Assembly (NCBI RefSeq): GCF_001556045.1 | Contig: NZ_LSIC01000017.1 | Coordinates: 32,035-96,034, forward strand | Direction of reading: 5' to 3' | Length of the DNA stretch: 64,000 nucleotides | Origin: Bradyrhizobium sp. CCH5-F6 | Lineage (GTDB): Bacteria > Pseudomonadota > Alphaproteobacteria > Rhizobiales > Xanthobacteraceae | Shown here: positions 1 through 8,190 of the stretch, in pieces | Position numbering within the stretch: the stretch's first letter is position 1 | How the letters are laid out: the number at the start of each line of letters is the position of its first letter | Position numbers and translations under genes: made by a program | Notes under the pieces: generated by a model | What the model was told of the DNA's origin: nothing | The model's database searches: none | Seen by the model: only the letters and a program-made list of their open reading frames with translations

Positions 1-431
1 TTGATGCCGCAGCTCCAGTCCTCGCCGAACGGCACCGACGCGCCGCCGGTGGTGAAGCGCACCTCGATGTCGGGCTCCTCGCTGCGGAACTCCGACAGGC
101 GCGGGATCAGCCAGCGCATCGCGAAGGTGTGGCCGACGCCGATGGTGAGCACGCGCACGCTCGAGGGCGCCGTCACCTGCGCGGTCAGGCTCGCCAGCGC
201 GTCGAAGATCGGGGTCAGCCCGCTCTGATAGGCGCGGCCGGCCTGCGTCAGCACCAGGCGGTTGGCCTTGCGCTCGAACAACGCGACGCCGAGCCGCTCC
301 TCGAGCAGATGCACCATGCGGCTGACCGCGGCCGCGGACACGCTCAGCTCCAGGCCGGCCGCAGCAAAGCTGCCGGTCCGCGCCGCCGCCTCGAACGCCT
401 TGATGCCGTTGAGAAACAGCAACCGCCGCAA
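1..431 (-). CDS. LysR-family transcriptional regulator, C-terminus cut by the window edge
   Basis: Reading the minus strand from a TTG at 431 gives about 143 codons with no stop before the window edge. Residues about 10-60 form a LysR winged helix-turn-helix (key stretches GSFAAAGLELSVSAAAVSRM, then LEERLGVALFER and LTQAGRAY), followed by the start of the type 2 periplasmic-binding-like effector domain. The pattern resembles GcvA-type members. No ATG is available in frame; TTG is preferred because a GAGGG lies about 10 bases upstream. The gene points away from the exporter gene at 629, so it may control that gene, which is the usual layout for LysR regulators; this is inference. The effector and full length cannot be seen. 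Confidence 0.85.
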   Translation of the reverse strand, partial: MRRLLFLNGIKAFEAAARTGSFAAAGLELSVSAAAVSRMVHLLEERLGVALFERKANRLVLTQAGRAYQSGLTPIFDALASLTAQVTAPSSVRVLTIGVGHTFAMRWLIPRLSEFRSEEPDIEVRFTTGGASVPFGEDWSCGI

Positions 432-628
432 ATGACCGACCCTCAGGAAAGCTGATGCCAGGGCAAGATAACTCAGTTTGCGGAGAGGGGGCAAGCAAGG
501 CACTAGAATGAGCGCAATTCCTGCTGATTTGTTGGAGCGCGGGCGCGGCCTCTTCGCCTCTCCCCGCAAGCGGGACAAGGGGGAATGAGCAGCTCACGTC
601 CCTTACATGCACCACGGAGATTTTGCTC

Positions 629-1408
629 GTGACGCCCATCATGATCGCGGCCCTCGGATTGCTGATGGTCGCCACCGCGTTCCTGTCGGGGCTGTTCGGC
701 ATGGCGGGCGGGCTGATCCTGATCGGCGTGCTGCTGGCCCTGATGCCGCTGCCGACAGCGATGGTGCTGCACGCGATCACGCAGATGGCCTCGAACGGCT
801 GGCGCGCGTTCCTGTGGCGCGCGCATATCCGCTGGCGGCCGGTCGCGAACTATATGGTCGGCGCTGCGGTCGCGCTCGCGGCCTGGTCGCTCACCCGCTA
901 CGTGCCGGACAAGCCGGTGGCGCTGCTGATGTTGGGAGCCACGCCGTTCATGGCGCGGCTCTTGCCGACGAACATCAAGCCCGATCCCGACCGTCTCTGG
1001 CAGGGCACGGTCTATGGCACGATCTGCATGGGCCTGATGCTGATGACCGGCGTCTCCGGCCCGCTGCTCGACACCTTCTTCCTCGGCGGCGATTTCGGCC
1101 GGCGCGAGAAGGTCGCGACCAAGGCGATGTGCCAGCTCGTCAGCCATTTCACCAAGCTGGTCTATTTCGGCGGCATCATCGACCAGGCCGCGAGCCTCGA
1201 CCCCGTGCTCGCAGCTGTTGCGATTCTCGCCTCCATGCTCGGCACCACGCTGGCACGGCGCATCCTCGAAGCCATGACCGATCAGCAGTTCGTGGCCTGG
1301 TCGAACAAGCTGATCACCGCCATCGCCTGCTACTACATTGCCTATGGCGGCTGGCTCATGCTTCGCACGCCAGTGCTGGCCGCCCTCGACAAGGGAGGTT
1401 TGCAATGA
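629..1408 (+). CDS. TauE/SafE (TSUP) family membrane anion exporter
   Basis: A 259-residue integral membrane protein with alternating hydrophobic helices throughout. The first helix holds a glycine-rich SGLFGMAGGLILIG stretch typical of TSUP/TauE-SafE transporters, and the second half repeats the pattern (MTGVSGPLLDTFFLGG). The family moves sulfite, sulfoacetate or other organosulfur anions across the inner membrane; the substrate here cannot be told. The GTG at 629 is chosen as start because a GGAGA lies 8 bases upstream; a TTG at 623 is too close to that site. The stop overlaps the start of the next small gene by 4 bases, so both are probably co-translated. The divergent LysR gene may regulate them. 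Confidence 0.85.
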   Translation: MTPIMIAALGLLMVATAFLSGLFGMAGGLILIGVLLALMPLPTAMVLHAITQMASNGWRAFLWRAHIRWRPVANYMVGAAVALAAWSLTRYVPDKPVALLMLGATPFMARLLPTNIKPDPDRLWQGTVYGTICMGLMLMTGVSGPLLDTFFLGGDFGRREKVATKAMCQLVSHFTKLVYFGGIIDQAASLDPVLAAVAILASMLGTTLARRILEAMTDQQFVAWSNKLITAIACYYIAYGGWLMLRTPVLAALDKGGLQ

Positions 1409-1635
1409 ACCGTAATGCCGATCCGCTGGTGCTGGACTTCGTCGAATGGGTCGCGCGCGAGCCGCGCGCCTATGCCGAGGTGATCGCGACCTGGAAAACC
1501 TCGTGCCCGCGCCTCACCATCTGGGAGGACGCCGCGGACCGCGGTTACGTCGCGCGCGAGACGGTGCCCGGAATCGGGATGGTCATCGCGGTGACGGAGG
1601 GCGGCGAGCGGCTGCTGCGAAGCAACGGGCGGTGA
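1405..1635 (+). CDS. Small conserved soluble protein, 76 aa, unknown function
   Basis: I do not recognise a named function. The 76-residue protein is soluble, has no signal peptide or Cys pairs, and begins MNRNADPLVLDFVEWVARE. Its ATG overlaps the stop of the TauE/SafE exporter (ATGA type overlap), and a strong AAGGGAGG lies 7 bases upstream inside the exporter gene, so translation coupling is likely. Predicted helices followed by a short beta-like tail (YVARETVPGIGMVIAVTEGG) would fit a small winged-helix-like fold, but this is only an impression. Being the distal gene of a two-gene operon suggests a role connected to the exporter. Confidence 0.75.
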   Translation: MNRNADPLVLDFVEWVAREPRAYAEVIATWKTSCPRLTIWEDAADRGYVARETVPGIGMVIAVTEGGERLLRSNGR

Positions 1636-1656
1636 CTCGCACTGCCGTCTCCACAT

Positions 1657-1744
1657 CGTCATTGCGAGCGCCAGCGAAGCAATCCAGAATGTCGCCGCGG
1701 CGGCAGTCTGGATTGCTTCGTCGCAAGGGCTCCTCGCAATGACG
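1657..1744. repeat. Intergenic palindromic repeat, type A (copy 1)
   Basis: An imperfect inverted repeat of about 88 bases whose ends read CGTCATTGCGAGCG and its complement, with internal arms GAAGCAATCCAGA and TCTGGATTGCTTC around a GC-rich centre. A second copy lies at 13831-13910. It fills the gap between the small unknown gene and the GST gene and would fold into a long hairpin if transcribed. Confidence 0.85.
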
Positions 1745-1763
1745 GAGCATGTGGAGGGAGCTC

Positions 1764-2462
1764 ATGTCACTCAAACTCTTCGAGCTCGTCGGCACCGACG
1801 CCGAGCGGCCGTTCAGCCCGTTCTGCTGGCGCACGCGGATGGCTCTGGCGCACAAGGGATTGTCGGCGCAGTCGCTGCCCTGGCGTTTCACCGAGAAGAG
1901 CGCGATCGCGCCGCACGGCTCGGAGAAGGTGCCGGTGCTGCTGCATGACGACAAGGCGGTGGTCGAATCCTGGACGATCGCCAATTATCTGGAAGACAGT
2001 TTTCCGGATCATCCGTCATTGTTCGGCGGCGAGGGCGGCCGCGCCATGGCGCGCATGATCAATGCATGGGGCGACATCGCCATCGTCGGCGGCATCTTTC
2101 CGCTGATCGTCGCCGACATCCCGAACAATCTGGCCGAAGTCGACGCCGCCTATTTCCGCCAGTCGCGCGAGGCGCGCTTCGGCGGCAAGAGCCTGGAAGA
2201 GGTGATGGCAAGCCGCGACACCGGCGTGATCGCGTTCCGCAAGTCGCTGGAGGTGATGCGGCAGACCTTGAAGAAGCAGCCCTATCTCGGCGGCAACGCG
2301 CCGAACTACGCAGACTACATCGTGTTCGGAGGTTTTCAGTGGGCGCGGGTGGTCAGTCCGTTCAAGCTGCTGGAGGCGGACGATCCGGTCTATGCTTGGC
2401 GCGAAAGACTGCTCGACGCGTTCGACGGCATGGCGCGGACATCGCCGGGGTTTGAGGTGTAA
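1764..2462 (+). CDS. Glutathione S-transferase family protein (beta-etherase-like)
   Basis: A 232-residue cytosolic protein with an N-terminal thioredoxin-like domain (residues about 1-80: LKLFELVGTDAERPFSPFCW, then EKVPVLLHDDKAVVESWTIANYLE) and an all-helical C-terminal domain ending in the ADY(I)VFGGFQWAR region. The SPFCW stretch and a long insert before the C-terminal domain resemble the LigE/LigF beta-etherase-like branch of the family. The reaction would be glutathione conjugation or ether cleavage, with substrate unknown. The ATG at 1764 is used because GGAGG sits 6 bases upstream; an in-frame ATG at 1749 lies upstream of that site. It stands alone between two palindromic repeats. Confidence 0.88.
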   Translation: MSLKLFELVGTDAERPFSPFCWRTRMALAHKGLSAQSLPWRFTEKSAIAPHGSEKVPVLLHDDKAVVESWTIANYLEDSFPDHPSLFGGEGGRAMARMINAWGDIAIVGGIFPLIVADIPNNLAEVDAAYFRQSREARFGGKSLEEVMASRDTGVIAFRKSLEVMRQTLKKQPYLGGNAPNYADYIVFGGFQWARVVSPFKLLEADDPVYAWRERLLDAFDGMARTSPGFEV

Positions 2463-2466
2463 ACTT

Positions 2467-2552
2467 CGTAGCCCGGATGGAGCGCAGCGAAATCCGGGGC
2501 CCGTGCCTGTGGAAGGATTCCCGGATTACGCTTGCGCTCCATCCGGGCTACG
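2467..2552. repeat. Intergenic palindromic repeat, type B (copy 1)
   Basis: Inverted repeat with outer arms CGTAGCCCGGATGGAGCG and its complement and inner arms AAATCCGGG and CCCGGATT. A second copy is at 20871-20955. The right arm runs into the 3' end of the CWC-protein gene and encodes its last residues. Confidence 0.85.
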
Positions 2553-2741
2553 GGCTGCCTCCGCAGCCTTGCGCAAGCATTCGCGGCACAGGCAGTCCTC
2601 GCCCTTGACCGGCATCGGCAGTTTTGCCGTTTCCTCCGCGCACCAGCACGTGCCCGAGAGATCGCAGCCGAACTCGGTGCCGCAACGCGCGCAGACGAGG
2701 CGGCGTGGTTCCTGCGTCAGGGATTCTTTCGGATTTGTCAT
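2526..2741 (-). CDS. Cysteine-rich CWC family small protein
   Basis: A 71-residue protein with the spacing CARC...CDLSGTCWC...CLCREC typical of the cysteine-rich CWC family, a likely small zinc-binding protein of unknown function. Eight cysteines in 71 residues support metal binding. There is no signal peptide. The last eight residues (RSPDGAQA) and the stop codon are encoded by the right arm of the type B palindromic repeat, so the native C-terminus appears to have been replaced or extended by repeat insertion. The gene is convergent with the GST gene and divergent from the DUF1800 gene. Confidence 0.8.
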   Translation of the reverse strand: MTNPKESLTQEPRRLVCARCGTEFGCDLSGTCWCAEETAKLPMPVKGEDCLCRECLRKAAEAARSPDGAQA

Positions 2742-2855
2742 GATTTACGCAAAGGTTTCGCCGTCATTTTCATGTCGGGTTCATCTGCCGCTGCGGTATA
2801 GTAAGCGCTGCGCACGTATCAGGAAAGCGGTTGGCAAGGCGCGAAGGACAGATCG

Positions 2856-4406
2856 ATGGCCCGCGATTCGCAAGCCGCCCTCGTCGCGCTCAACCGCTTC
2901 GGCTTCGGCGCCCGCGGCGGCGCATCCGGCGATCTCATCAACGCGGCCTCCGATCCGCGCGGCTTCGTGAAGGCGGAGCTCGCGCGCGCGAACGGCGTGC
3001 TGCTGGAAGCGCCGGGCCTGCAATCGACGCCGCAGCTTGGGCAGGCGGTGTTTGCCTATCAGGACCAGGTCAAGCAGGCCCGCGAGGCTGCGAAGGCCGC
3101 CGCGCCTGCTGAAGCACCGCCCACACAGGCGCCGGCTGATCAAAAGCCGGGGCTGCGCCGCAATCTGTCGCTGAACGCCGCGGCGGACATCGCCGGCCAG
3201 ATGGCGGCTGCAAAGCCCGGCGAGACCACCGCCAGGTCCGACAGGATGCAAGCGAACGCGCCGCCCGCCGCAAAGCCCGCGCCGCAGCCGCTCAACGTCA
3301 TCCAGAAGACCTTTCGCACCGAGGCGCTGGCGCGCTTGCAGCGCGCGACGCTGGCCGAATGCGGCTTCACCGAGCGCCTCGTCGCGTTCTGGTCCAACCA
3401 TTTCTGCATCTCCGCCAGCAAGGGCGAGCTGGCGCGGATCTGGGCGGGTGCATTCGAGCGCGAGGCGATCCGGCCGCATGTGCTCGGGCGCTTCGCCGAC
3501 ATGCTGAAGGCGGTCGAGCAGCATCCGGCAATGCTGTTCTTCCTCGACAACCAGCAATCGCTCGGTCCGGATTCGCGCGCGGGGCAAAACCGCAAGCGCG
3601 GGCTGAACGAGAATCTCGCGCGCGAGATCATGGAGCTGCATACGCTCGGCGTCGGCGGCGGCTACACGCAGGAGGATGTCACCTCGCTCGCGCGCATCAT
3701 CACCGGCTGGACCTTCGCCGGGCGGCAGGGGCAGCTCGGCACCCCCGGCTCCTTCGTCTTCAACGTCAACGCCCATCAGCCGGGGCCGCAGGTTCTGCTC
3801 GGCAAGACCTATGAGCCGGTCGGCCTTGCGCAGGGCGAAGCCGCGCTCGCCGACCTCGCGCGCCATCCGTCGACCGCGAATTTCATCGCCACCAAATTCG
3901 TTCGTCACTTCGTCGCAGACGATCCGCCGCCGGCGCTCGTCGCGCGCCTGCGCGATGTCTTCGTCAAGTCCGACGGCGACCTCAAGGCGCTCGCGACCGC
4001 GCTGGTCGATTCCGACGAGGCGTGGACGGCACCACTCACCAAGATGCGCTCGCCCTACGAATTCCTGGTCGCGAGCGGTCGGCTGCTCGCGCGTGTGCCG
4101 GAGGATCCCAGCCGCTATCTCAACGGCCTCAATCTGCTTGGGCAGCCGCTCTGGTCGCCGCCCGGCCCCAACGGCTTTCCCGACAGCAATGCCGCCTGGG
4201 CCGCGCCTGAAGGTATCAAGCTCAGGCTCGATATCGCGGCGCAAATCGGCGCGCGGCTCGGCAACAACATCGATCCGCTCGACCTTCTGGAATTCGCCGC
4301 GGCGGATGCGGCGTCCATCGAGACGCGGCGGACCATCGAACGCGCGGAATCGCGGCAGCAGGCGCTGTCTCTGCTGTTGATGTCGCCGGAAATGCAGCGG
4401 AGGTGA
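2856..4406 (+). CDS. DUF1800 family protein
   Basis: A 516-residue protein of the DUF1800 family. It starts with the family pattern ALNRFGFGARGG near residue 10 and carries the conserved core FWSNHFCIS, a run NENLAREIMELHTLGVGGGYTQ near residue 250, ITGWTF, and a C-terminal WSPPGPNGFPD. A low-complexity Ala/Pro-rich linker lies at residues about 75-145. The biochemical function is not established, but family members are nearly always encoded beside a DUF1501 protein, as here: its stop overlaps the Shine-Dalgarno and start region of the next gene. The pair is thought to act in the periplasm, yet no clear N-terminal signal is seen in this protein. Confidence 0.9.
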   Translation: MARDSQAALVALNRFGFGARGGASGDLINAASDPRGFVKAELARANGVLLEAPGLQSTPQLGQAVFAYQDQVKQAREAAKAAAPAEAPPTQAPADQKPGLRRNLSLNAAADIAGQMAAAKPGETTARSDRMQANAPPAAKPAPQPLNVIQKTFRTEALARLQRATLAECGFTERLVAFWSNHFCISASKGELARIWAGAFEREAIRPHVLGRFADMLKAVEQHPAMLFFLDNQQSLGPDSRAGQNRKRGLNENLAREIMELHTLGVGGGYTQEDVTSLARIITGWTFAGRQGQLGTPGSFVFNVNAHQPGPQVLLGKTYEPVGLAQGEAALADLARHPSTANFIATKFVRHFVADDPPPALVARLRDVFVKSDGDLKALATALVDSDEAWTAPLTKMRSPYEFLVASGRLLARVPEDPSRYLNGLNLLGQPLWSPPGPNGFPDSNAAWAAPEGIKLRLDIAAQIGARLGNNIDPLDLLEFAAADAASIETRRTIERAESRQQALSLLLMSPEMQRR

Positions 4407-4408
4407 TG

Positions 4409-5626
4409 ATGATCGACTGCGTCGAGAACCGGCTCCTCACCTCGCGTCGCGGCCTCCTGCTCGGCGGCGCGTCCTTTGCCGCCTGGGCTTACTTGCCGAA
4501 ATTCGCGCGCGCGGCCGAGGGGCGCGATCCGCGCCTGGTCGTGGTGATCCTGCGCGGCGCGCTGGACGGGCTCTCCACCGTTGCGCCCATAGGCGATCCT
4601 GACTATGCGGGCCTGCACGGCTCGATCGCGCTCGCCGCGGATGGTGCGCATCCCGCGATCATGCTCGACTCGTTCTTCGCATTGCATCCGGCGATGCCGG
4701 AATTTGCGCGCATGTATCGCGACAGCCATGCCGCAGTGATTCATGCGGTGGCGACGCCCTATCGCGACCGCTCGCATTTCGACGGCCAGGACGTGCTCGA
4801 AAGCGGCTATGCCGGCCCGGGCCGCGTGCAGTCCGGCTGGCTCAACCGCGCGCTGGAAGCGCTGCCGCGCGGCGAGCGGGTATCGAGCGGTCTAGCCGTC
4901 GGGCCGACCACGCCGCTGGTGCTGCGCGGCAATGCGCCGACTGTTGGCTGGGCGCCGGTCGCCCTGCCGCAGGCCGACGAGGACACTGCGATGCGCCTCG
5001 TCGAGCTCTATCGCCATCGCGATCCCGCGCTAGCGACTGCGTTGTCGCAAGGTCTTCAGCTCGACAAGGTCGCAGCCGGCGATGACATGAAGCCGAAAGG
5101 CGGCAACGCCGTCGCTCAGATGCGGCAGGTCGCGCGCGGCGCGGCAAAACTGATGGCGGCCGATGACGGCCCGCGCATCGCCGCGCTCGCCTTCGACGGC
5201 TGGGACACGCACGCCAATGAAGGTGGTCCCGTGGGGCGGCTCGCCTTCCTGCTCGGCGGGCTCGACGGCGCGCTATCCGAATTCGAGAGCGGGCTCGGCG
5301 CGCGCTGGCGCGACACCGTCGTCGTCGTCGCCACCGAGTTCGGCCGCACCGCGCGCATCAACGGCACCGAGGGCACCGATCACGGCACGGGAACGGTCGC
5401 GCTGCTCGCCGGCGGCGCGGTGAAGGGCGGCCGCGTCATCGCCGACTGGCCGGGCCTCAAGCTCGCCAACCTCCATGAAGGGCGCGACCTCAAGCCGACG
5501 ACAGATCTGCGCTCCGTGATCAAGGGCGTGCTGCAGGACCAGTTCGGCCTGTCCGATCGCGTGCTGGCGGAGACGGTGTTTCCGGATAGCGCAAGCGCAA
5601 GGCTGATGAAGGGGCTGGTTGTCTAG
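4409..5626 (+). CDS. DUF1501 family exported protein (Tat signal)
   Basis: A 405-residue protein with an N-terminal twin-arginine signal (LTSRRGLLLGGASFAAWAY), so it should be exported folded across the inner membrane. The rest matches DUF1501: LVVVILRGALDGLSTVAP, ATPYRDRSHFDGQDVLESG, AFDGWDTHAN, a TEFGRTARINGTEGTDHGTG metal-site-like motif and LAGGAVKGGRV. The fold is related to alkaline phosphatase/sulfatase enzymes but no substrate is known. GTG 4403, ATG 4406 and ATG 4409 are all possible starts; 4409 gives the best spacing (5) from GGAGG at 4399-4403. Coupled to the upstream DUF1800 gene, with which it forms a conserved two-gene operon. Confidence 0.9.
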   Translation: MIDCVENRLLTSRRGLLLGGASFAAWAYLPKFARAAEGRDPRLVVVILRGALDGLSTVAPIGDPDYAGLHGSIALAADGAHPAIMLDSFFALHPAMPEFARMYRDSHAAVIHAVATPYRDRSHFDGQDVLESGYAGPGRVQSGWLNRALEALPRGERVSSGLAVGPTTPLVLRGNAPTVGWAPVALPQADEDTAMRLVELYRHRDPALATALSQGLQLDKVAAGDDMKPKGGNAVAQMRQVARGAAKLMAADDGPRIAALAFDGWDTHANEGGPVGRLAFLLGGLDGALSEFESGLGARWRDTVVVVATEFGRTARINGTEGTDHGTGTVALLAGGAVKGGRVIADWPGLKLANLHEGRDLKPTTDLRSVIKGVLQDQFGLSDRVLAETVFPDSASARLMKGLVV

Positions 5627-5627
5627 G

Positions 5628-5767
5628 CCGTCATTCCGGGGCGCGCGGCTTGTCCGCCGAAGCTCGAAGAGCGAAGGCGGAAGCGCGAACCCGGAATCCA
5701 TTTATCGACCAGTTCCGTGGCGAAATGGATTCCGGGCCTGCGCCTTGCGGCGCATCCCGGAATGACG
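5628..5767. repeat. Intergenic palindromic repeat, type C (copy 1)
   Basis: A long imperfect dyad of about 140 bases: outer arms CCGTCATTCCGGGGCGC and GCATCCCGGAATGACGAC, inner arms CGGAATCCATTT and AAATGGATTCCGG. A related copy lies at 35802-35930. It follows the DUF1501 stop directly. Confidence 0.85.
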
Positions 5768-5800
5768 ACATGATGGGCGGAGCATCAGGAGAGACCACCC

Positions 5801-6124
5801 ATGTACATCGCCATGAATCGCTTCCGCGTCGCCAAGGGCTCCGAGGCCGCTTTCGAGCAGGTCTGGCTCACGCGCGACACCCATCTCGACAAGGTGCCGG
5901 GCTTCGTCGAATTCCATCTGCTGAGGGGCCCCGAACTCGAGGACCACACGCTCTACGCCTCCCACACCGTGTGGGCGAACCACGCGGCGTTCGAGGCCTG
6001 GACCAAGTCGGAGGCGTTTCGCGCGGCGCATCACAAGGCGGGTGACAACAAGCCGCTTTATCTCGGCCATCCCCAGTTCGAGGGCTTCGAGGTGGTGCAG
6101 ACGGTCGGGCGCGGCGCGAAGTGA
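5801..6124 (+). CDS. Antibiotic biosynthesis monooxygenase (ABM) domain protein, haem-oxygenase-like
   Basis: A 107-residue single-domain protein with the ABM ferredoxin-like fold: MYIAMNRFRVAKGSE at the start, GFVEFHLLRGPE in the middle, TLYASHTVWANHAAFEAWTKSEAF and ending in a Phe-rich strand. The IsdG/HmuD-type haem-degrading enzymes of rhizobia share this shape, with the helix W..HAAFEAW..S..F as hallmark; the Asn and Trp of the haem site appear present (N7, W-rich helix). A haem-degrading role is plausible but not proved; no haem-uptake genes are nearby. Start at 5801 is supported by AGGAGAG 7 bases upstream. A strong hairpin follows the stop. Confidence 0.8.
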   Translation: MYIAMNRFRVAKGSEAAFEQVWLTRDTHLDKVPGFVEFHLLRGPELEDHTLYASHTVWANHAAFEAWTKSEAFRAAHHKAGDNKPLYLGHPQFEGFEVVQTVGRGAK

Positions 6125-6144
6125 CGCGGCCAACACAAAAAAAT

Positions 6145-6181
6145 GCGGTCCCTGTCAGACGCGGCGACTGACGGGGACCGC
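6145..6181. terminator. Strong hairpin, probably a bidirectional terminator
   Basis: Arms GCGGTCCCTGTCAG (6145-6158) and CTGACGGGGACCGC (6168-6181) pair over 14 positions with one G-T, with a 9-base loop. A run of A precedes it, which would serve as the U-tract for minus-strand transcripts from the convergent acetyltransferase gene, and a short CTTT follows for the plus strand. Confidence 0.75.
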
Positions 6182-6296
6182 TTTGGAGCGCTTGATCGGT
6201 GACGGGGGGCCTGACCAGACGCAGGTGCAACCTAGCCTTGCTATGTTACGCGCGGGTGACAGGCGGAGTTATCCACAGGGCTCCCGGCGCAGGGGC

Positions 6297-6752
6297 TCAG
6301 AAGATCTTGCGATAGACGATGAAGCCGGACCGCTCGGCGACCTTGTCGTATAGGCGCTGTGCCGTGAGATTGGTCTCATGCGTCTGCCAGTAGACGCGCG
6401 GCGATCCCGCCAGCCTTGCCCGCTCGTAGACGCCATGGATCAGCGCCGAGGCGACACCCTTGCCGCGCGCCGCCTCGAGCGTGAACAGATCCTGCAAATA
6501 GCAGGATGGTTCGATCGCGGTGGTGCTGCGATGAAAAAGATAGTGCGTCAGGCCGAGCAAGCGGCCTTCGTCCTCGGCGACCAGCGCGTGCATCGGCTCA
6601 TAGGCGTCGAAGAAGCGCTGCCACGTCATGCGCGTGATCTCGGGCGCGAGCGCGGTCGGACCGGAGCGGCCGTAGAAGGCGTTGTAGCCGTCCCACAGCG
6701 GCAGCCATTGATCGTAGTCCTGCCTGGTGACGGCGCGAATGGTGAGGGACAT
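6297..6752 (-). CDS. GNAT family N-acetyltransferase
   Basis: A 151-residue GNAT enzyme. It opens with MSLTIRAVTRQDYDQWLPLW, the central strand is LVAEDEGRLLGLTHYLFH, and the acetyl-CoA pyrophosphate-binding loop LEAARGKGVASALI (motif A) follows, ending with ARLAGSPRVYWQTHETNLTAQRLYDKVAERSGFIVYR. The acetyl-CoA site is intact; the acceptor is unknown. The ATG at 6752 is chosen because the family similarity starts there and a GGAAG is about 7 bases upstream, although the frame remains open to 6785. Convergent with the ABM gene. Confidence 0.88.
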   Translation of the reverse strand: MSLTIRAVTRQDYDQWLPLWDGYNAFYGRSGPTALAPEITRMTWQRFFDAYEPMHALVAEDEGRLLGLTHYLFHRSTTAIEPSCYLQDLFTLEAARGKGVASALIHGVYERARLAGSPRVYWQTHETNLTAQRLYDKVAERSGFIVYRKIF

Positions 6753-6840
6753 GTGAGCTTCCGAAGCCGATGAAGCACCCTTCATACGTGATGATTGCGT
6801 CGTCGAGCAACCTGGCGGCCAATCCGGACAAGATCATGCT

Positions 6841-7653
6841 CTACTCGGCGACGCGCAAGGTCCGGATCAGCCGGCCGGCCGTGGGGTCGCGCAGTGAGCG
6901 GTAGTAGTCGGCGCGTGAGGGCGCATCGGTGTGGCGCACGAGGTCGGTCACCGGCGTGTAGCTCAGCATCCGCCCGCCGTCGGGCAGCGCGGTGCAAACG
7001 AAGCGCAGCACCTCGCCGTTGCGCAGTTTGATGTTGATCGGCGTGGCATCGCCGAGCCGCACCATCTCCATGCGCTGCGCGATGAAGGTGCCGAGCTCGT
7101 CCTCCGGCAGCTCGAACGCGCCGGTGTCTCGGCCGTGATACATCAGCGCGATGAAGGGCGGCTTGCCGTCGGCGATCACGTCCGGCACTGCGAAGTAACT
7201 GCGGAACGCGCGGTTGATGAATTCGGCCCGGGTCTCGGCATCGAGCAGCACGATACCGATATCGACCTGGTCGAGCGCGGCCGACAGCCGCGCGGCCGTG
7301 GCGTGGCTCTTCCGCTCGGCCGCGAACGTGTCGAGCAGCCTCTGGCGCATCAGGCCGGTGATGCCGGCGGTGCCGGCAGCCGTGATGGCAAGGAGGCCGA
7401 GCCGGACCAGATCGGCGGGTCCATAGCCGGACACGCCGTGATGGTTGAGGAAGAACAGTGCCGCGCCGATCACCGCGAGAACCGCGGTGGTCATGGCGGA
7501 GGCGAGACCCGCGAGCGCGCCGGCGAGAGCCACGATGCAGATGAACAGCGGCGCGGGCGAGGGAGTAGGGACAAAGCGATCGAACAGCATCGCCAGCAAC
7601 AGGGTCGCTGCCGTCAGCGCCGGACCGGAGATCGCACGCCATCCGAAACGCAT
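6841..7653 (-). CDS. Membrane protein with PAS domain (no kinase)
   Basis: A 270-residue protein with three to four hydrophobic segments in the first 110 residues (SGPALTAATLLLAMLFDRF, APLFICIVALAGALAGLASA, AVLAVIGAALFFL, LGLLAITAAGTAGITGL; a DUF4118-like sensor membrane region) followed by a PAS domain (residues about 130-250: LSAALDQVDIGIVLLDAETRAEFINRAFR...YTPVTDLV). There is no histidine kinase, GGDEF or other output domain, so it may be a signalling adaptor or a shortened sensor. ATG 7653 is used; GGAGGAG lies about 14 bases upstream, and an in-frame GTG at 7695 is an alternative. Downstream of the tandem small membrane proteins on the same strand. Confidence 0.8.
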   Translation of the reverse strand: MRFGWRAISGPALTAATLLLAMLFDRFVPTPSPAPLFICIVALAGALAGLASAMTTAVLAVIGAALFFLNHHGVSGYGPADLVRLGLLAITAAGTAGITGLMRQRLLDTFAAERKSHATAARLSAALDQVDIGIVLLDAETRAEFINRAFRSYFAVPDVIADGKPPFIALMYHGRDTGAFELPEDELGTFIAQRMEMVRLGDATPINIKLRNGEVLRFVCTALPDGGRMLSYTPVTDLVRHTDAPSRADYYRSLRDPTAGRLIRTLRVAE

Positions 7654-7781
7654 GGACCAGTCTCGCTCCTCCCGAACGAGGTAAGGTCGCAACACTGACT
7701 GATTGTTTCGCGATCCCGACGCGATTTCGTGCGGCGTGCTTAAGGCGCGCTTGCGTACAAGCCTAAAGCTTTCGGATGATT

Positions 7782-7940
7782 TTAGACCATGTGCGCGTGC
7801 TTGACGCGCTGTTGCATTGCGGGCCCATTCAGCGTCGACGTCCCCACGCCCTTGCGCGTACCGACGATGATCAGCAGCGACGCTGCGACCAGGATGGCCG
7901 CGGTCAGGGTGATTGCAACGACGACCACAGGTGATTTCAT
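7782..7940 (-). CDS. Small single-pass membrane protein, 52 aa
   Basis: A 52-residue protein, MKSPVVVVAITLTAAILVAA and onward, with one hydrophobic helix (residues about 4-26) and a positively charged cytoplasmic-side tail (TRKGVG...QQRVKHAH). An AGGA sits 5 bases before the ATG at 7940. No family recognised. It follows a second small membrane protein (8014-8190) on the same strand with a 73-base gap, and the two probably form a small operon. Confidence 0.65.
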   Translation of the reverse strand: MKSPVVVVAITLTAAILVAASLLIIVGTRKGVGTSTLNGPAMQQRVKHAHMV

Positions 7941-8013
7941 CGACGTCCTGTCGCGATGCCGGTCGGCGCGGGCCGCACGGCGCCCTGAAGGCAGGTCCAG
8001 GATGAAACGGGAA

Positions 8014-8190
8014 TCAGACCGGCAGGCCCATCGCCATGGTCGCCTTGGTCGACAGCACCGTCAGGGTGACGATCACGCACAGCGAAAGCGCGGCGACGGC
8101 GAGCGAGGCCGCGACCGCATGGGTGAGCCGGGAAGACGCGACGGTAGCGGATGGGCTCTGAAAGCCTGCCGTGCCGGACGCCCGCATCAT
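8014..8190 (-). CDS. Small single-pass membrane protein, 58 aa
   Basis: A 58-residue protein starting MMRASGTAGFQSPSATVASS with one hydrophobic helix at residues about 24-46 (HAVAASLAVAALSLCVIVTL) and a short tail. AGGA lies 8 bases before the ATG at 8190. The length, single helix, good ribosome-binding site and partner downstream make it a likely real gene. No function can be assigned. Confidence 0.6.
   Translation of the reverse strand: MMRASGTAGFQSPSATVASSRLTHAVAASLAVAALSLCVIVTLTVLSTKATMAMGLPV

Noticed and set aside
503..1405. 300-aa minus-strand open frame over the TauE/SafE gene
   Set aside because: It lies antisense to a recognised gene; its translation is an Arg/His-rich low-complexity string typical of GC-rich shadow frames.
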